From: Roseovarius lutimaris
Lineage (GTDB): Bacteria > Pseudomonadota > Alphaproteobacteria > Rhodobacterales > Rhodobacteraceae
Direction: 5' to 3'
Assembly (NCBI RefSeq): GCF_900115165.1
Contig: NZ_FOVP01000007.1
Coordinates: forward strand, 1 to 64,000
DNA length: 64,000 nt
Below the pieces are notes generated by a model that worked only from the letters and a program-made list of their open reading frames with translations, had not been told where the DNA came from and searched no databases. Position 1 is the stretch's first letter. Every line of letters starts with the position of its first letter. Below are positions 44,501 to 52,166 of the stretch, in pieces. The position numbers and the translations under genes were made by a program.

Positions 44501-45463
44501 TTAGACCGGGCCGCCTCTGCGTTCGTCAAGCAGACGGCGGATGATCGGGCGCGCCTGATCGGCGGTCATGCCCGGCAAAAGATCGGGGGAATAGAGCAGG
44601 CGCAACAACTCTTCGTCATGGGTTGTCAAAAGTGCAAACTCATCGTCGTCGTTAAAGATCGAGGGGCGCGCCTGCGGGCTGTCGTCGGCAAGACCAAGGC
44701 CCTGCGCCAACTCTTCATGCACACAGGATTGCCGCATCAGATCGGGATGCTCGGCGCGGATAAAGGCGATGGCGCGGCGATAGGTGAAATCCTCGCCCTC
44801 GCCGGAAAATGCCACCACCAGACAGTGGATGGTACGCGGCATATCGCGGAAAATCGCAATCGTCGACGGGCCCGCATTGGGCACGATCTGGCGAATGCGC
44901 GCAAGCGCCTCGCCGCGATCATCCTCGCCCATGATCAGCACATGAAAATTGGGCTTGCTGCTGTTCGCACTGATCGGGTGGCGGGTGATGCGGGCCAGTC
45001 GCGTGGCATAATCCGTGACCATCGCCTTGTCGCGGGCGCGCTGCTCATCGGGCACCGAGCGGCCAAACTCTACCGCCATGCGCACCGGTCGATCCCATTT
45101 GCGCAGACCGCCGGCCCGCCCGGTCGAGGGGCGAAATCCGGCCCCCTGCGCATATTCGTCGTAAAACGCGATCCGCTCGAAATTGCGCGCCAGATCGGTA
45201 TCGGTATAGGGCGTGTCCGGCCCGCCGCCATCGCGGCGCAACAGCCCGCGATTAAGCAGGTCCGCCTCAAGCCGTCGGTAATACTGCGCCAATGCCAGGC
45301 TATTGGCTGAGGGCGCCGCAGAAGCAGGCGGCGCCACAAGGCCCGCCGGGCGCCCGACCGGGCGCGCGGATGGGGTCGGCGCCACCGCGTCACAGCCCGC
45401 CATCGCCAACAACCCAAGCACGACAAGCCCTGATCTTGTGACCTCGCGCCACCCCAACGTCAT
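44501..45463 (-). CDS. DUF2927-family lipoprotein
   Basis: A 320-residue exported protein. The hydrophobic N-terminus ends in a lipobox (AMAGC), followed by a Pro/Ala-rich spacer. The C-terminal half carries CVHEELAQGLGLADDS, a HExxx-type segment like those at the zinc site of metallopeptidases, followed by FNDDDEFALLTTHDEELLRL, which offers further ligands. Peptidase activity is only an inference. It is encoded 3 bp downstream of telA. Confidence 0.82.
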   Translation of the reverse strand: MTLGWREVTRSGLVVLGLLAMAGCDAVAPTPSARPVGRPAGLVAPPASAAPSANSLALAQYYRRLEADLLNRGLLRRDGGGPDTPYTDTDLARNFERIAFYDEYAQGAGFRPSTGRAGGLRKWDRPVRMAVEFGRSVPDEQRARDKAMVTDYATRLARITRHPISANSSKPNFHVLIMGEDDRGEALARIRQIVPNAGPSTIAIFRDMPRTIHCLVVAFSGEGEDFTYRRAIAFIRAEHPDLMRQSCVHEELAQGLGLADDSPQARPSIFNDDDEFALLTTHDEELLRLLYSPDLLPGMTADQARPIIRRLLDERRGGPV

Positions 45464-45466
45464 GCC

Positions 45467-46666
45467 TCAGCCTTTGGGCACGGAGGTGCCGGCGTTGTCG
45501 CCCACACCATCCTTGCGCGCCTTGGCAGAGGCCAGCGTGTCGCGCAACTCGGCCTCCATCTTCTTGAGATCGTCCTCGGCAGCGGCGCGTTTGGCCTTGC
45601 CTTCGTCGGCGATCTGGAGGCTTTCCTGAATGGTGCCGATCAGATCGGCATTGGCCTGTTTGACCGCCTCGATGTCGAACACCCCACGCTCCATTTCCTC
45701 GCGGATCATCTTGTTGCTCGACCGCAGGTTCTTGGCGTTCGCGGTCAGCAGTTCGTTGGTGAGATCATTGGCGGCGCGCACCGAAGCGGCGGCCTCGGCC
45801 GAGCGCTGGATCGTCACCGCTTGCGCAAGCTGGGTTTCCCAGAGCGGCACGGTGTTCACAAGCGTCGAGTTGATCTTGGTGACCAGGCTCTTGTCGTTTT
45901 CCTGCACCAGACGGATCGAAGGCAGCGATTGCATCGTCACCTGACGGGTCAGCTTGAGATCATGCACCCGGCGCTCAAGATCGTCGCGCGCGGCGCGCAG
46001 ATCGCGCAATTCCTGCGCTTTCATCACCTGATCATTCTCCGGCGCGGCCTCGACGGCGGCCTCGGCAGCGGGGATGTCCTTGGTGTCGAGCTCTTTCAAC
46101 TTGGCCTCGCCGGCGGCGATATAAAGCGCAAGCTCGTCATAAAACGCCAGGGTCTTTTCATAGAGCATATCAAGCGATTTGATGTCCTTGAGCAGGGTAT
46201 GCTCGTGGCTCAGAAGGTCATCGGTGATCCTGTCGATCTGGCCCTGGACCTGTTCAAACCGTGCGGTGAACTTGGCAAAGGGCGCGGCGCGGCCCAAAAG
46301 CTTTTCCCACCAGCTGCGCTCGCGGCGCACGTCAAGCTCGCTTACCGCAAAGCCGCGGATCGTGGTGACGATCCCGCGCAGGCTGTCGCCTGCCGGGCCC
46401 ACATCCTTGTTGCGCACGCCCTGAAGCATGGCCTGGCTGATTTCCTGCAATTCGGCCTGCGCGGCAGAACCGAACGAGACGATCGACTGAGTATCGCCCA
46501 TGTCGATCTCGGCCATCCGGCTGGTGATCTCGGCACTGGCCCTGGCATCGGCCTTGTCCAGCGCCACAATCGCGCCGGCCTCTGCCGGGGCGGGCAGGAC
46601 GGCGCGGCTTACGGCCTCGACATCGGCCAGGGCGGCCTCGGCTTTTTGGCGAATGCTATCTGACAT
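45467..46666 (-). CDS. TelA-family (toxic anion resistance) protein
   Basis: A 399-residue, almost wholly helical cytosolic protein of the TelA family, originally linked to tellurite resistance. Long coiled-coil stretches cover about 125-390. Conserved elements include SIRLVQENDKSLVTKINSTL and VPLWETQLAQAVTIQRS. TelA proteins occur with XpaC proteins in Ter-type stress modules, and here XpaC is encoded 13 bp upstream. The biochemical activity is unknown. Confidence 0.92.
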   Translation of the reverse strand: MSDSIRQKAEAALADVEAVSRAVLPAPAEAGAIVALDKADARASAEITSRMAEIDMGDTQSIVSFGSAAQAELQEISQAMLQGVRNKDVGPAGDSLRGIVTTIRGFAVSELDVRRERSWWEKLLGRAAPFAKFTARFEQVQGQIDRITDDLLSHEHTLLKDIKSLDMLYEKTLAFYDELALYIAAGEAKLKELDTKDIPAAEAAVEAAPENDQVMKAQELRDLRAARDDLERRVHDLKLTRQVTMQSLPSIRLVQENDKSLVTKINSTLVNTVPLWETQLAQAVTIQRSAEAAASVRAANDLTNELLTANAKNLRSSNKMIREEMERGVFDIEAVKQANADLIGTIQESLQIADEGKAKRAAAEDDLKKMEAELRDTLASAKARKDGVGDNAGTSVPKG

Positions 46667-46679
46667 GGTAAGTCCCTTT

Positions 46680-47591
46680 TTACACTAAATCTTTGGTTTC
46701 AAGTTGGACGCCCTCGCGCGCAAGGCGATCGCGCAGCACGCTGATCTCGATATCAAGATCGGTCGTGTTGTCGATCATCAGCGCGCGGGTCTTGGCGGTA
46801 AAGTTTTCCTCAAGGTCGCTGAGCAGGCTGAGATAGCTGTCGCGCGCCGCCCGGTTCGGGGCGCGGGCGTGCAGATCGGCGAATTTGACAGAGGCATCGC
46901 GCGCCCCCATGAGGTAAACACTCAGATATTTGCGCGCCGCCGTCAGGTCGCGCGGATCGTCCTCGACGGTGCGCAGCATATCGCGCACGCTGACCTGAAA
47001 TCGCTCAAGCCGGGCCTCGGCCTGACGATCCCCGGCGCGGGCAATCGCTTCGCTCATGGCGCTCAGATAGGTCTCGGCCTGATCGACGATGCGCGCCACG
47101 CGGTCGCTCTGAAAGGTGTCGATTCCCGCGACGCCCTTGTCTTTGAGCGGATCAAGCCCGAAGGCCATGCTATGAAGTATCGCGCCCAGAACCGCGTAAA
47201 TCAACGGCTCAACCAACCCGCCTGTGCTGGCAAACCCGGCAAGCGCAAGGCCAAGCCCGGTGAAGAGCGAGGCCGCGATCTTGCGCGGAAAGGCCGGGCG
47301 ACGGGCAATCTTGCGCGCCTCGTAAGCCTCTTGCGCCAGAATCCCGTGGCGCGTGAGCCAGGCGGCGAGCAAAAGCGCACCAAGGGCGGTCAGATTGACG
47401 GCAAGGTCGATCGGCCCCGAGCCGAAGGCCCGCACCGCCAGTGGCAAGGGCGCGAAAAACAACAGGTTGACCCGGCCACCGGCACGCGTGCGTCGCGCGC
47501 CGCGGAAACTTCCCTGCGGGCCGGGGCCTTGCGATGCCTGGGCGGCCTCTTCGCCCGAGGGGCTGTATTTGCCGCCAAACCGCTGCGCCAT
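46680..47591 (-). CDS. XpaC-family (5-bromo-4-chloroindolyl phosphate hydrolysis) membrane protein
   Basis: A 303-residue protein. Two pairs of hydrophobic segments (about 43-82 and 106-150) precede a soluble helical domain with KFADLHARAPNRAARDSYLS and LMIDNTTDLDIEISVLRDRL, the family signature. The family name comes from a phenotype, and no enzymatic site is recognised. It is partner of TelA by conserved neighbourhood. Its ATG overlaps the stop of a 27-codon ORF, so it is translated as the second cistron. Confidence 0.9.
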   Translation of the reverse strand: MAQRFGGKYSPSGEEAAQASQGPGPQGSFRGARRTRAGGRVNLLFFAPLPLAVRAFGSGPIDLAVNLTALGALLLAAWLTRHGILAQEAYEARKIARRPAFPRKIAASLFTGLGLALAGFASTGGLVEPLIYAVLGAILHSMAFGLDPLKDKGVAGIDTFQSDRVARIVDQAETYLSAMSEAIARAGDRQAEARLERFQVSVRDMLRTVEDDPRDLTAARKYLSVYLMGARDASVKFADLHARAPNRAARDSYLSLLSDLEENFTAKTRALMIDNTTDLDIEISVLRDRLAREGVQLETKDLV

Positions 47592-47674
47592 CAGACGCCC
47601 CCCGTGGCGGAGACGAACATGATCAGTGCAATCAGCAGGAAAAACGCCAGCTTCTGCAGTCCCGTATCGCTCAT
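47591..47674 (-). CDS. 27-residue membrane microprotein coupled to the XpaC gene
   Basis: An ATG at 47674, preceded by a strong GGGGGT-type ribosome site, opens a frame for MSDTGLQKLAFFLLIALIMF followed by VSATGGV. It is one membrane helix with short polar ends. Its TGA shares bases with the ATG of the XpaC gene (TGATG), so the two are translationally coupled. It is the first cistron of the operon. I know of no assigned function; it may be a small subunit or regulator of the XpaC/TelA complex. Confidence 0.72.
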   Translation of the reverse strand: MSDTGLQKLAFFLLIALIMFVSATGGV

Positions 47675-47798
47675 GCTACCCCCAAGGCCCATCCATATAG
47701 CAATGAACTTAAGCCATGGCGGACGGGCTTGCTAGGGGGAAGATCGCACGCCCGAACCCATTGTGCGATCTGCCCTGCTCATCGCAAACGAAGAATTT

Positions 47799-47856
47799 GA
47801 GTATTTTTGGAAAGATGAAAGCCAGAGTGAAGGATTTCATCTTTCTTCAAATACTC
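47799..47856. terminator. Long two-part hairpin downstream of the GntR gene
   Basis: GAGTATTT pairs with AAATACTC and AAAGATGAAA pairs with TTTCATCTTT, separated by a 4-nt internal loop and capped by a 14-nt loop. It lies 13 bp beyond the stop of the GntR gene (reverse strand). It probably ends that transcript before the microprotein operon. Its arm resembles the core of the intergenic repeats elsewhere in the window. Confidence 0.65.
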
Positions 47857-47869
47857 ATGCAAATCCCTT

Positions 47870-48625
47870 TCAGGCGCTGGCACTGTCCTTGTTGCGTTCG
47901 GCCTTGTCGCGGGTCGCCATCACGTCACGCCCAAGATGAAGCGTATAGGCCTCAAGCTCGTGAAGCGCTTCTTGTGCGGCGTCGGGCGCGCGCACTTCAA
48001 GCGCGTCGGCGATGCGGATGTGAAAACCGACGATCGCCTCGCGGGAGCGGGCGGTGAAGGTGATCATGTTCATCAAAGGCTGCATCGCTTCAACCGCGCC
48101 GGCAAGCTGATAGGACAGCACCGGATTGCCCGCGCCATCGACCAGCGCCCGGTGAAAGGCCACGTCAGAGGCGCAAAAGGATTCGTCCGAAAGCCCCGGC
48201 TGTGCCTGACGGTGGATTTCGGCGCGCATGCTGGCCAGAATATCGGCGGTGCGGCGCTCTGCTGAAAGCGGTGTGCAGGCGCGTTCAAGCGCATAGCGCG
48301 CCTCGCAGGCGACATCAAAGCTGATGCCGTTCATTGACAGCAAAAGCGTGGCGGTGGTGATCTGATCGCCATACGCCTCTTCATAGCTGAGGCGATTGAC
48401 AAAGGCGCCGCCAAAGGCCCCCCGCTGGGTGCGGATCAGCGATTGCGCCGCCAGCCGCTTGAGCGCTTCGCGCACGGTCGAGCGCGAGACCGCGAACTGA
48501 TCGGCAAGCTCGGCCTCCGAGGGCAGGCGCTGATCGACGATCATGTCGCCGCTGACAATCGCATCGCGGATCGCCTTGGCGATCTGCGCCGAGAGGTCGG
48601 ACTTGTTATCGGGATCAATTTTCAT
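47870..48625 (-). CDS. GntR/FadR-family regulator of the DMSP locus
   Basis: A 251-residue transcription factor. The N-terminal winged helix (LPSEAELADQFAVSRSTVRE) is followed by an all-helical FCD effector domain (about 95-235), whose metal/ligand residues include the Asp and His of SDVAFHRALV. It is divergent from dmdA-acuI, the arrangement seen in Ruegeria pomeroyi, and probably senses a DMSP-pathway metabolite such as acrylate or acryloyl-CoA. A palindrome in the spacer is its likely operator, which would give autoregulation. Confidence 0.88.
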   Translation of the reverse strand: MKIDPDNKSDLSAQIAKAIRDAIVSGDMIVDQRLPSEAELADQFAVSRSTVREALKRLAAQSLIRTQRGAFGGAFVNRLSYEEAYGDQITTATLLLSMNGISFDVACEARYALERACTPLSAERRTADILASMRAEIHRQAQPGLSDESFCASDVAFHRALVDGAGNPVLSYQLAGAVEAMQPLMNMITFTARSREAIVGFHIRIADALEVRAPDAAQEALHELEAYTLHLGRDVMATRDKAERNKDSASA

Positions 48626-48639
48626 TTGTCATACATTTA

Positions 48640-48652
48640 AATGTCTGACATT
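48640..48652. promoter_or_regulatory. Palindromic operator between the GntR gene and dmdA
   Basis: AATGTC-T-GACATT is a perfect inverted repeat centred at 48646, 15 bp from the regulator start. It is extended imperfectly by TTTAA arms on both sides. GTC-n-GAC cores of this spacing are typical FadR-subfamily sites. The AT-rich setting also suggests an overlapping promoter. Confidence 0.7.
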
Positions 48653-48762
48653 TTAAATGCAAGTTATGATTCTCGAGGAGTGGCGATGTGTTCAACCCAA
48701 GTTTTGGAGCTTGATGGCCGCTGCGCCGAAATCTGTCACATTGATTGGAAAGGTCCCCGCTG

Positions 48763-49866
48763 ATGGTGCTTCTTTCGCCCTCGCGCCGGTTGCGCCGGAC
48801 GCCGTTTTCCGACGGTGTCGAGGCGGCCGGCGTCAAGGCCTATACGGTTTACAATCACATGCTGCTGCCGACTGTGTTTCGCAGTATCCAGGAGGATTAT
48901 CACCACCTCAAGGACGCGGTGCAGATCTGGGATGTCGCCTGTGAACGTCAGGTCGAGCTGCGCGGCCCCGATGCCGGGCGCCTGATGCAGATGCTGACCC
49001 CGCGCGATCTGCGCGGAATGACAGTGGGGCAATGCTATTATGTGCCCATCGTCGATGAGACCGGTGGCATGCTGAACGATCCGGTTGCGGTCAAGTTGGC
49101 CGAGGACCGCTGGTGGATTTCGATTGCCGATTCCGATCTCTTGTATTGGGTCAAGGCGACGGCGCATGGCTGGCGGCTTGATGTTCTGGTGGATGAGCCG
49201 GACGTAAGCCCGCTTGCCATTCAGGGGCCGAAAGCCGACGACCTCATGGCGCGGGTGTTTGGCGACAGGGTGCGCGATCTGCGGTTTTTCCGCTTTGGCA
49301 TCTTTGATTTTCAGGGCCGCGACATGGTGATTGCGCGCTCTGGTTATTCCAAGCAGGGCGGGTTCGAGATTTATGTCGAGGGCGGTGATATCGGCATGCC
49401 GCTCTGGAATGCGCTGATGGAGGCGGGCCGCGAGTTTGATGTCCATGCCGGCTGTCCCAACCTGATAGAGCGGATCGAAGGCGGCTTGCTGAGCTATGGC
49501 AATGACATGACCGACGATCACACGCCGCATGAATGTGGGTTGGGCAGGTTCTGCAATACCCATACGGCGATCGGCTGTGTCGGGCGCGACGCGCTGTTGC
49601 GGGTCGCCAAGGAAGGCCCGGTGCAACAGATCCGCGCGATCGAGATCGACGGCCCGGCCGTGCCCGGCTGTGACCGGTGGTGGCCGGTGACGGCAAAGGG
49701 CAAGCGGGTGGGGCGGATCAGCTCGGCGGCCTGGTCGCCGGATTTCAACACCAATGTGGCCATCGGCATGATCCGCATGACCCATTGGGACGCCGGGACC
49801 GAAGTCACGGTCGAGGCGCCGGACGGGCCGCGCGTGGCGCGGGTGCGCGAAGCCTTCTGGGCCTGA
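48763..49866 (+). CDS. dmdA: Dimethylsulfoniopropionate demethylase
   Basis: A 367-residue tetrahydrofolate-dependent enzyme of the GcvT fold that moves a methyl group from DMSP to THF, giving methylmercaptopropionate. Distinctive segments are FSDGVEAAGVKAYTVYNHML at the N-terminus, VWDVACERQVE-like (here IWDVACERQVEL), IADSDLLYWV and GYSKQGGFEIYVEGGD. They fit DmdA rather than housekeeping GcvT. The ATG at 48763 is preferred over an upstream TTG at 48745. It is followed by acuI and faces a GntR regulator, the known roseobacter DMSP gene order. Confidence 0.92.
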   Translation: MVLLSPSRRLRRTPFSDGVEAAGVKAYTVYNHMLLPTVFRSIQEDYHHLKDAVQIWDVACERQVELRGPDAGRLMQMLTPRDLRGMTVGQCYYVPIVDETGGMLNDPVAVKLAEDRWWISIADSDLLYWVKATAHGWRLDVLVDEPDVSPLAIQGPKADDLMARVFGDRVRDLRFFRFGIFDFQGRDMVIARSGYSKQGGFEIYVEGGDIGMPLWNALMEAGREFDVHAGCPNLIERIEGGLLSYGNDMTDDHTPHECGLGRFCNTHTAIGCVGRDALLRVAKEGPVQQIRAIEIDGPAVPGCDRWWPVTAKGKRVGRISSAAWSPDFNTNVAIGMIRMTHWDAGTEVTVEAPDGPRVARVREAFWA

Positions 49867-49890
49867 GCGCCCGGACGAGAGTACGGGACT

Positions 49891-49940
49891 GTGGGGCGCT
49901 GCCCCTCAGACACCCCGGGATATTTTTAGCCAGAAGAAGC
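49891..49940 (+). repeat. Rhodobacteraceae-type intergenic repeat, copy C
   Basis: Hairpin TGGGGCGCTGCCCCT is followed by CACCCCGGGATATTTTTAGC and CAGAAGAAG. It lies inside the dmdA-acuI operon, so if it acts as a partial terminator it would lower acuI relative to dmdA. Confidence 0.78.
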
Positions 49941-49975
49941 AGGGCAGAGGCTCTGCTCGGGAATAGGAGAGCAGT

Positions 49976-50968
49976 ATGTTCAATGCATTGGTTGTTGAGA
50001 AGGACGAAGACAGCGGCAAGACGAGCGCCGCCGTCAAGCAAATCGGGCTGGACGATCTGCCCGAGGCCGAGGTGACCGTTGCGGTCGAGTATTCCACGGT
50101 GAATTACAAGGATGGCCTTTGCATCGGGCCGGGGGGTGGATTGGTGCGCAAATATCCGCATGTGCCGGGCATCGATTTTGCCGGCACCGTCGAGGAAAGC
50201 AGTGATGCGCGCTACACGCCCGGTGACAAGGTTGTTCTGACCGGCTGGCGGGTGGGCGAGGCCCATTGGGGCGGCTATTCGCAAAAGGCGCGGGTCAAGG
50301 CGGATTGGCTTGTGCCGCTGCCCGAAGGCCTAAGTACGCGACAGGCGATGGCGGTGGGCACGGCGGGATTCACCGCGATGCTGGCGGTGATGGCGCTTGA
50401 GGATCACGGGCTTGTGCCCGGTCACGGGCCGGTTCTTGTGACCGGGGCCGCGGGCGGCGTCGGCTCTGTGGCGACGGCGATCCTGGCGCATCTCGGGCAT
50501 GAGGTGGCGGCCGTCACCGGGCGCCCGGAGACCGAAGAGTACCTGCGCGGCCTTGGCGCCACCAAGATCGTGGCGCGCGAAGAGATCAACGAGACGGTCA
50601 AGCGCCCGCTTGAGGCCGAAACATGGACCGGCTGTGTCGATGCGGTCGGTGGTGCCATGCTGGCGCGGGTTCTGGGCCAGATGAAATACGGCGCTTCGGT
50701 GTCTGCCGTCGGCCTTGCCGGTGGCGCGGCTCTTCCGGCGACGGTGGTGCCGTTTTTGCTGCGCGGTGTGAACCTTTTGGGGATCGACAGCGTGATGCAG
50801 CCCTATGCCAACCGTCTGCGCGCCTGGGAGCGGGTTGCGAAGGACCTGCCGATGGACAAGCTTGAGGCGATGGTTCACTCCGCCACCCTGGGCGATCTGC
50901 CGGGCCTTGGTCGCGATATCCTCAAGGGGCAGGTCAAGGGCCGCGTCGTGGTCGATGTGAACGCTTGA
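49976..50968 (+). CDS. acuI: Acryloyl-CoA reductase (NADPH)
   Basis: A 330-residue zinc-independent MDR enzyme of the YhdH/AcuI group that reduces toxic acryloyl-CoA to propanoyl-CoA. Conserved parts are VEYSTVNYKDGLCIG, PGIDFAGTVEESS, the cofactor motif VLVTGAAGGVGSVA and LLRGVNLLGIDSVMQP near the C-terminus. GGAGAG precedes the ATG. Its placement directly after dmdA matches roseobacter DMSP operons and shows that acrylate-type products are handled in the same cell. Confidence 0.94.
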   Translation: MFNALVVEKDEDSGKTSAAVKQIGLDDLPEAEVTVAVEYSTVNYKDGLCIGPGGGLVRKYPHVPGIDFAGTVEESSDARYTPGDKVVLTGWRVGEAHWGGYSQKARVKADWLVPLPEGLSTRQAMAVGTAGFTAMLAVMALEDHGLVPGHGPVLVTGAAGGVGSVATAILAHLGHEVAAVTGRPETEEYLRGLGATKIVAREEINETVKRPLEAETWTGCVDAVGGAMLARVLGQMKYGASVSAVGLAGGAALPATVVPFLLRGVNLLGIDSVMQPYANRLRAWERVAKDLPMDKLEAMVHSATLGDLPGLGRDILKGQVKGRVVVDVNA

Positions 50969-51021
50969 GGCTTGTCAAACCCTTTGCCCGCCGCTAGCCA
51001 TTGCGGGCAGGGGGCCTTTTG

Positions 51022-51537
51022 ATGCCGGATCAGACCGAGATGACTATCAGGCATGCGCGTGACGCGGACTTTGACGCGCTCTGGCCGATCTTGCGTGGCG
51101 TCATACGGGCGGGCGATACCTATGCGATTGATCCCGGGCTGACGCGCGAAGCGGTGTTCGATCTGTGGATGCGCGCGCCCCGTGCCACCTATGTGGCCGA
51201 GAGCGGCGACGAAATCCTGGGCACCTATTACATCAAGACAAACCAGCAGGGCGGCGGCGCGCATGTGTGCAACTGTGGATATATGGTCGCCTCAGCCGCG
51301 CGCGGGCGCGGTGTGGCGCATGCGATGTGCCTGGCCTCGCAGGATCAGGCCCGCGCCATGGGGTACCTCGCGATGCAGTTCAATTTCGTGGTGGCCACCA
51401 ATCTGGGCGCGATCAAGCTCTGGCGGAGCCTCGGGTTTGAAACCGTCGGCCTGTTGCCGCGCGCCTTTGCGCATCCGACCCAAGGGCTGGTCGATGCGCT
51501 GGTGATGTATAAATGGCTGGCCGAGCGGGCCGACTAA
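51022..51537 (+). CDS. GNAT-family N-acetyltransferase
   Basis: A 171-residue acetyltransferase. The acetyl-CoA loop is ASAARGRGVAHAM (motif A, R/Q-x-x-G-x-G/A) and the C-terminal strand is LGFETVGLLPRAFAHP. It is similar to L-amino-acid or phosphinothricin-type acetyltransferases, and the substrate is unknown. It starts 53 bp after acuI and could be cotranscribed. It marks the last core gene before the accessory insert. Confidence 0.85.
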   Translation: MPDQTEMTIRHARDADFDALWPILRGVIRAGDTYAIDPGLTREAVFDLWMRAPRATYVAESGDEILGTYYIKTNQQGGGAHVCNCGYMVASAARGRGVAHAMCLASQDQARAMGYLAMQFNFVVATNLGAIKLWRSLGFETVGLLPRAFAHPTQGLVDALVMYKWLAERAD

Positions 51538-51717
51538 GCGCACGTCCGGCGCGCACGTTGCGTCGATTTTTCCAAACCACCCCAAATCCTGCAACTGTTA
51601 GGTGACACTCTTTATTACAGTGATACCGGACTACCCAAGATGAGGCCGGACTTATCCGAATGGTCCAATGAAATAAGGGGTGTCGCGGCTGTGAGACGCC
51701 TGTGAGGCGCGCTCGGG

Positions 51718-51732
51718 TGAAGTTTGCAGTGA
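51718..51732 (+). repeat. Outer inverted repeat, left copy (partner 55060-55074)
   Basis: TGAAGTTTGCAGTGA occurs here and as its exact reverse complement at 55060-55074. A related sequence, GTGACACT then TTACAGTGA, lies at 51602-51623, echoing the GTGACACT...CAGTGA layout of the right-hand copy. Confidence 0.7.
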
Positions 51733-51919
51733 ATGGTGAAATCTGGGCGAAAATGGCGATATGCACGATTTCAGACGCGCGCAGTGGCGCGGGGCGCTAA
51801 ATGCGCGAAACCCTATTAAAATAGGGTTTAATGGGCAGTGATAGGGGGGGTGCGAGGGCTATTGAAGGACGCTCAGGGCGTCCGGAACTGGGACGGAGGC
51901 CGCCCAGTTCTTGTTTGCC

Positions 51920-51999
51920 GTCCCACTTCCAAGATAAGTCATATAATATCAATGTGTTGGCGTTTTTCTGTGGGGCTATTCATGAAAAAGAAGTGGGAC
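51920..51999. repeat. 10-bp inverted repeat with 60-nt spacer
   Basis: GTCCCACTTC (51920-51929) is the exact reverse complement of GAAGTGGGAC (51990-51999). The enclosed 60 bp are AT-rich and open in no frame. It may be a remnant of a small element or an RNA hairpin. Confidence 0.55.
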
Positions 52000-52154
52000 C
52001 CTTTTTCAGCCCTTTGCTCCAACGGCGGGGTTGCGCAGAGAGCGGTCGCCGCAGCGTTGCGAGCTGTTGTCGGCCTCTGGGACGTGACCGGCCCTGAGCG
52101 GACCTTTGAAGCCGCTCGACGTCCCGCACCACGCTGCGCGGCAGCCCATTATTC

Positions 52155-52166
52155 CGGACATTCGCT
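52155..52166 (+). repeat. Inner inverted repeat, left copy (partner 54170-54181)
   Basis: CGGACATTCGCT is the exact reverse complement of AGCGAATGTCCG at 54170-54181. The two copies bracket the 591-residue gene with 130 bp and 95 bp to spare. Confidence 0.65.
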
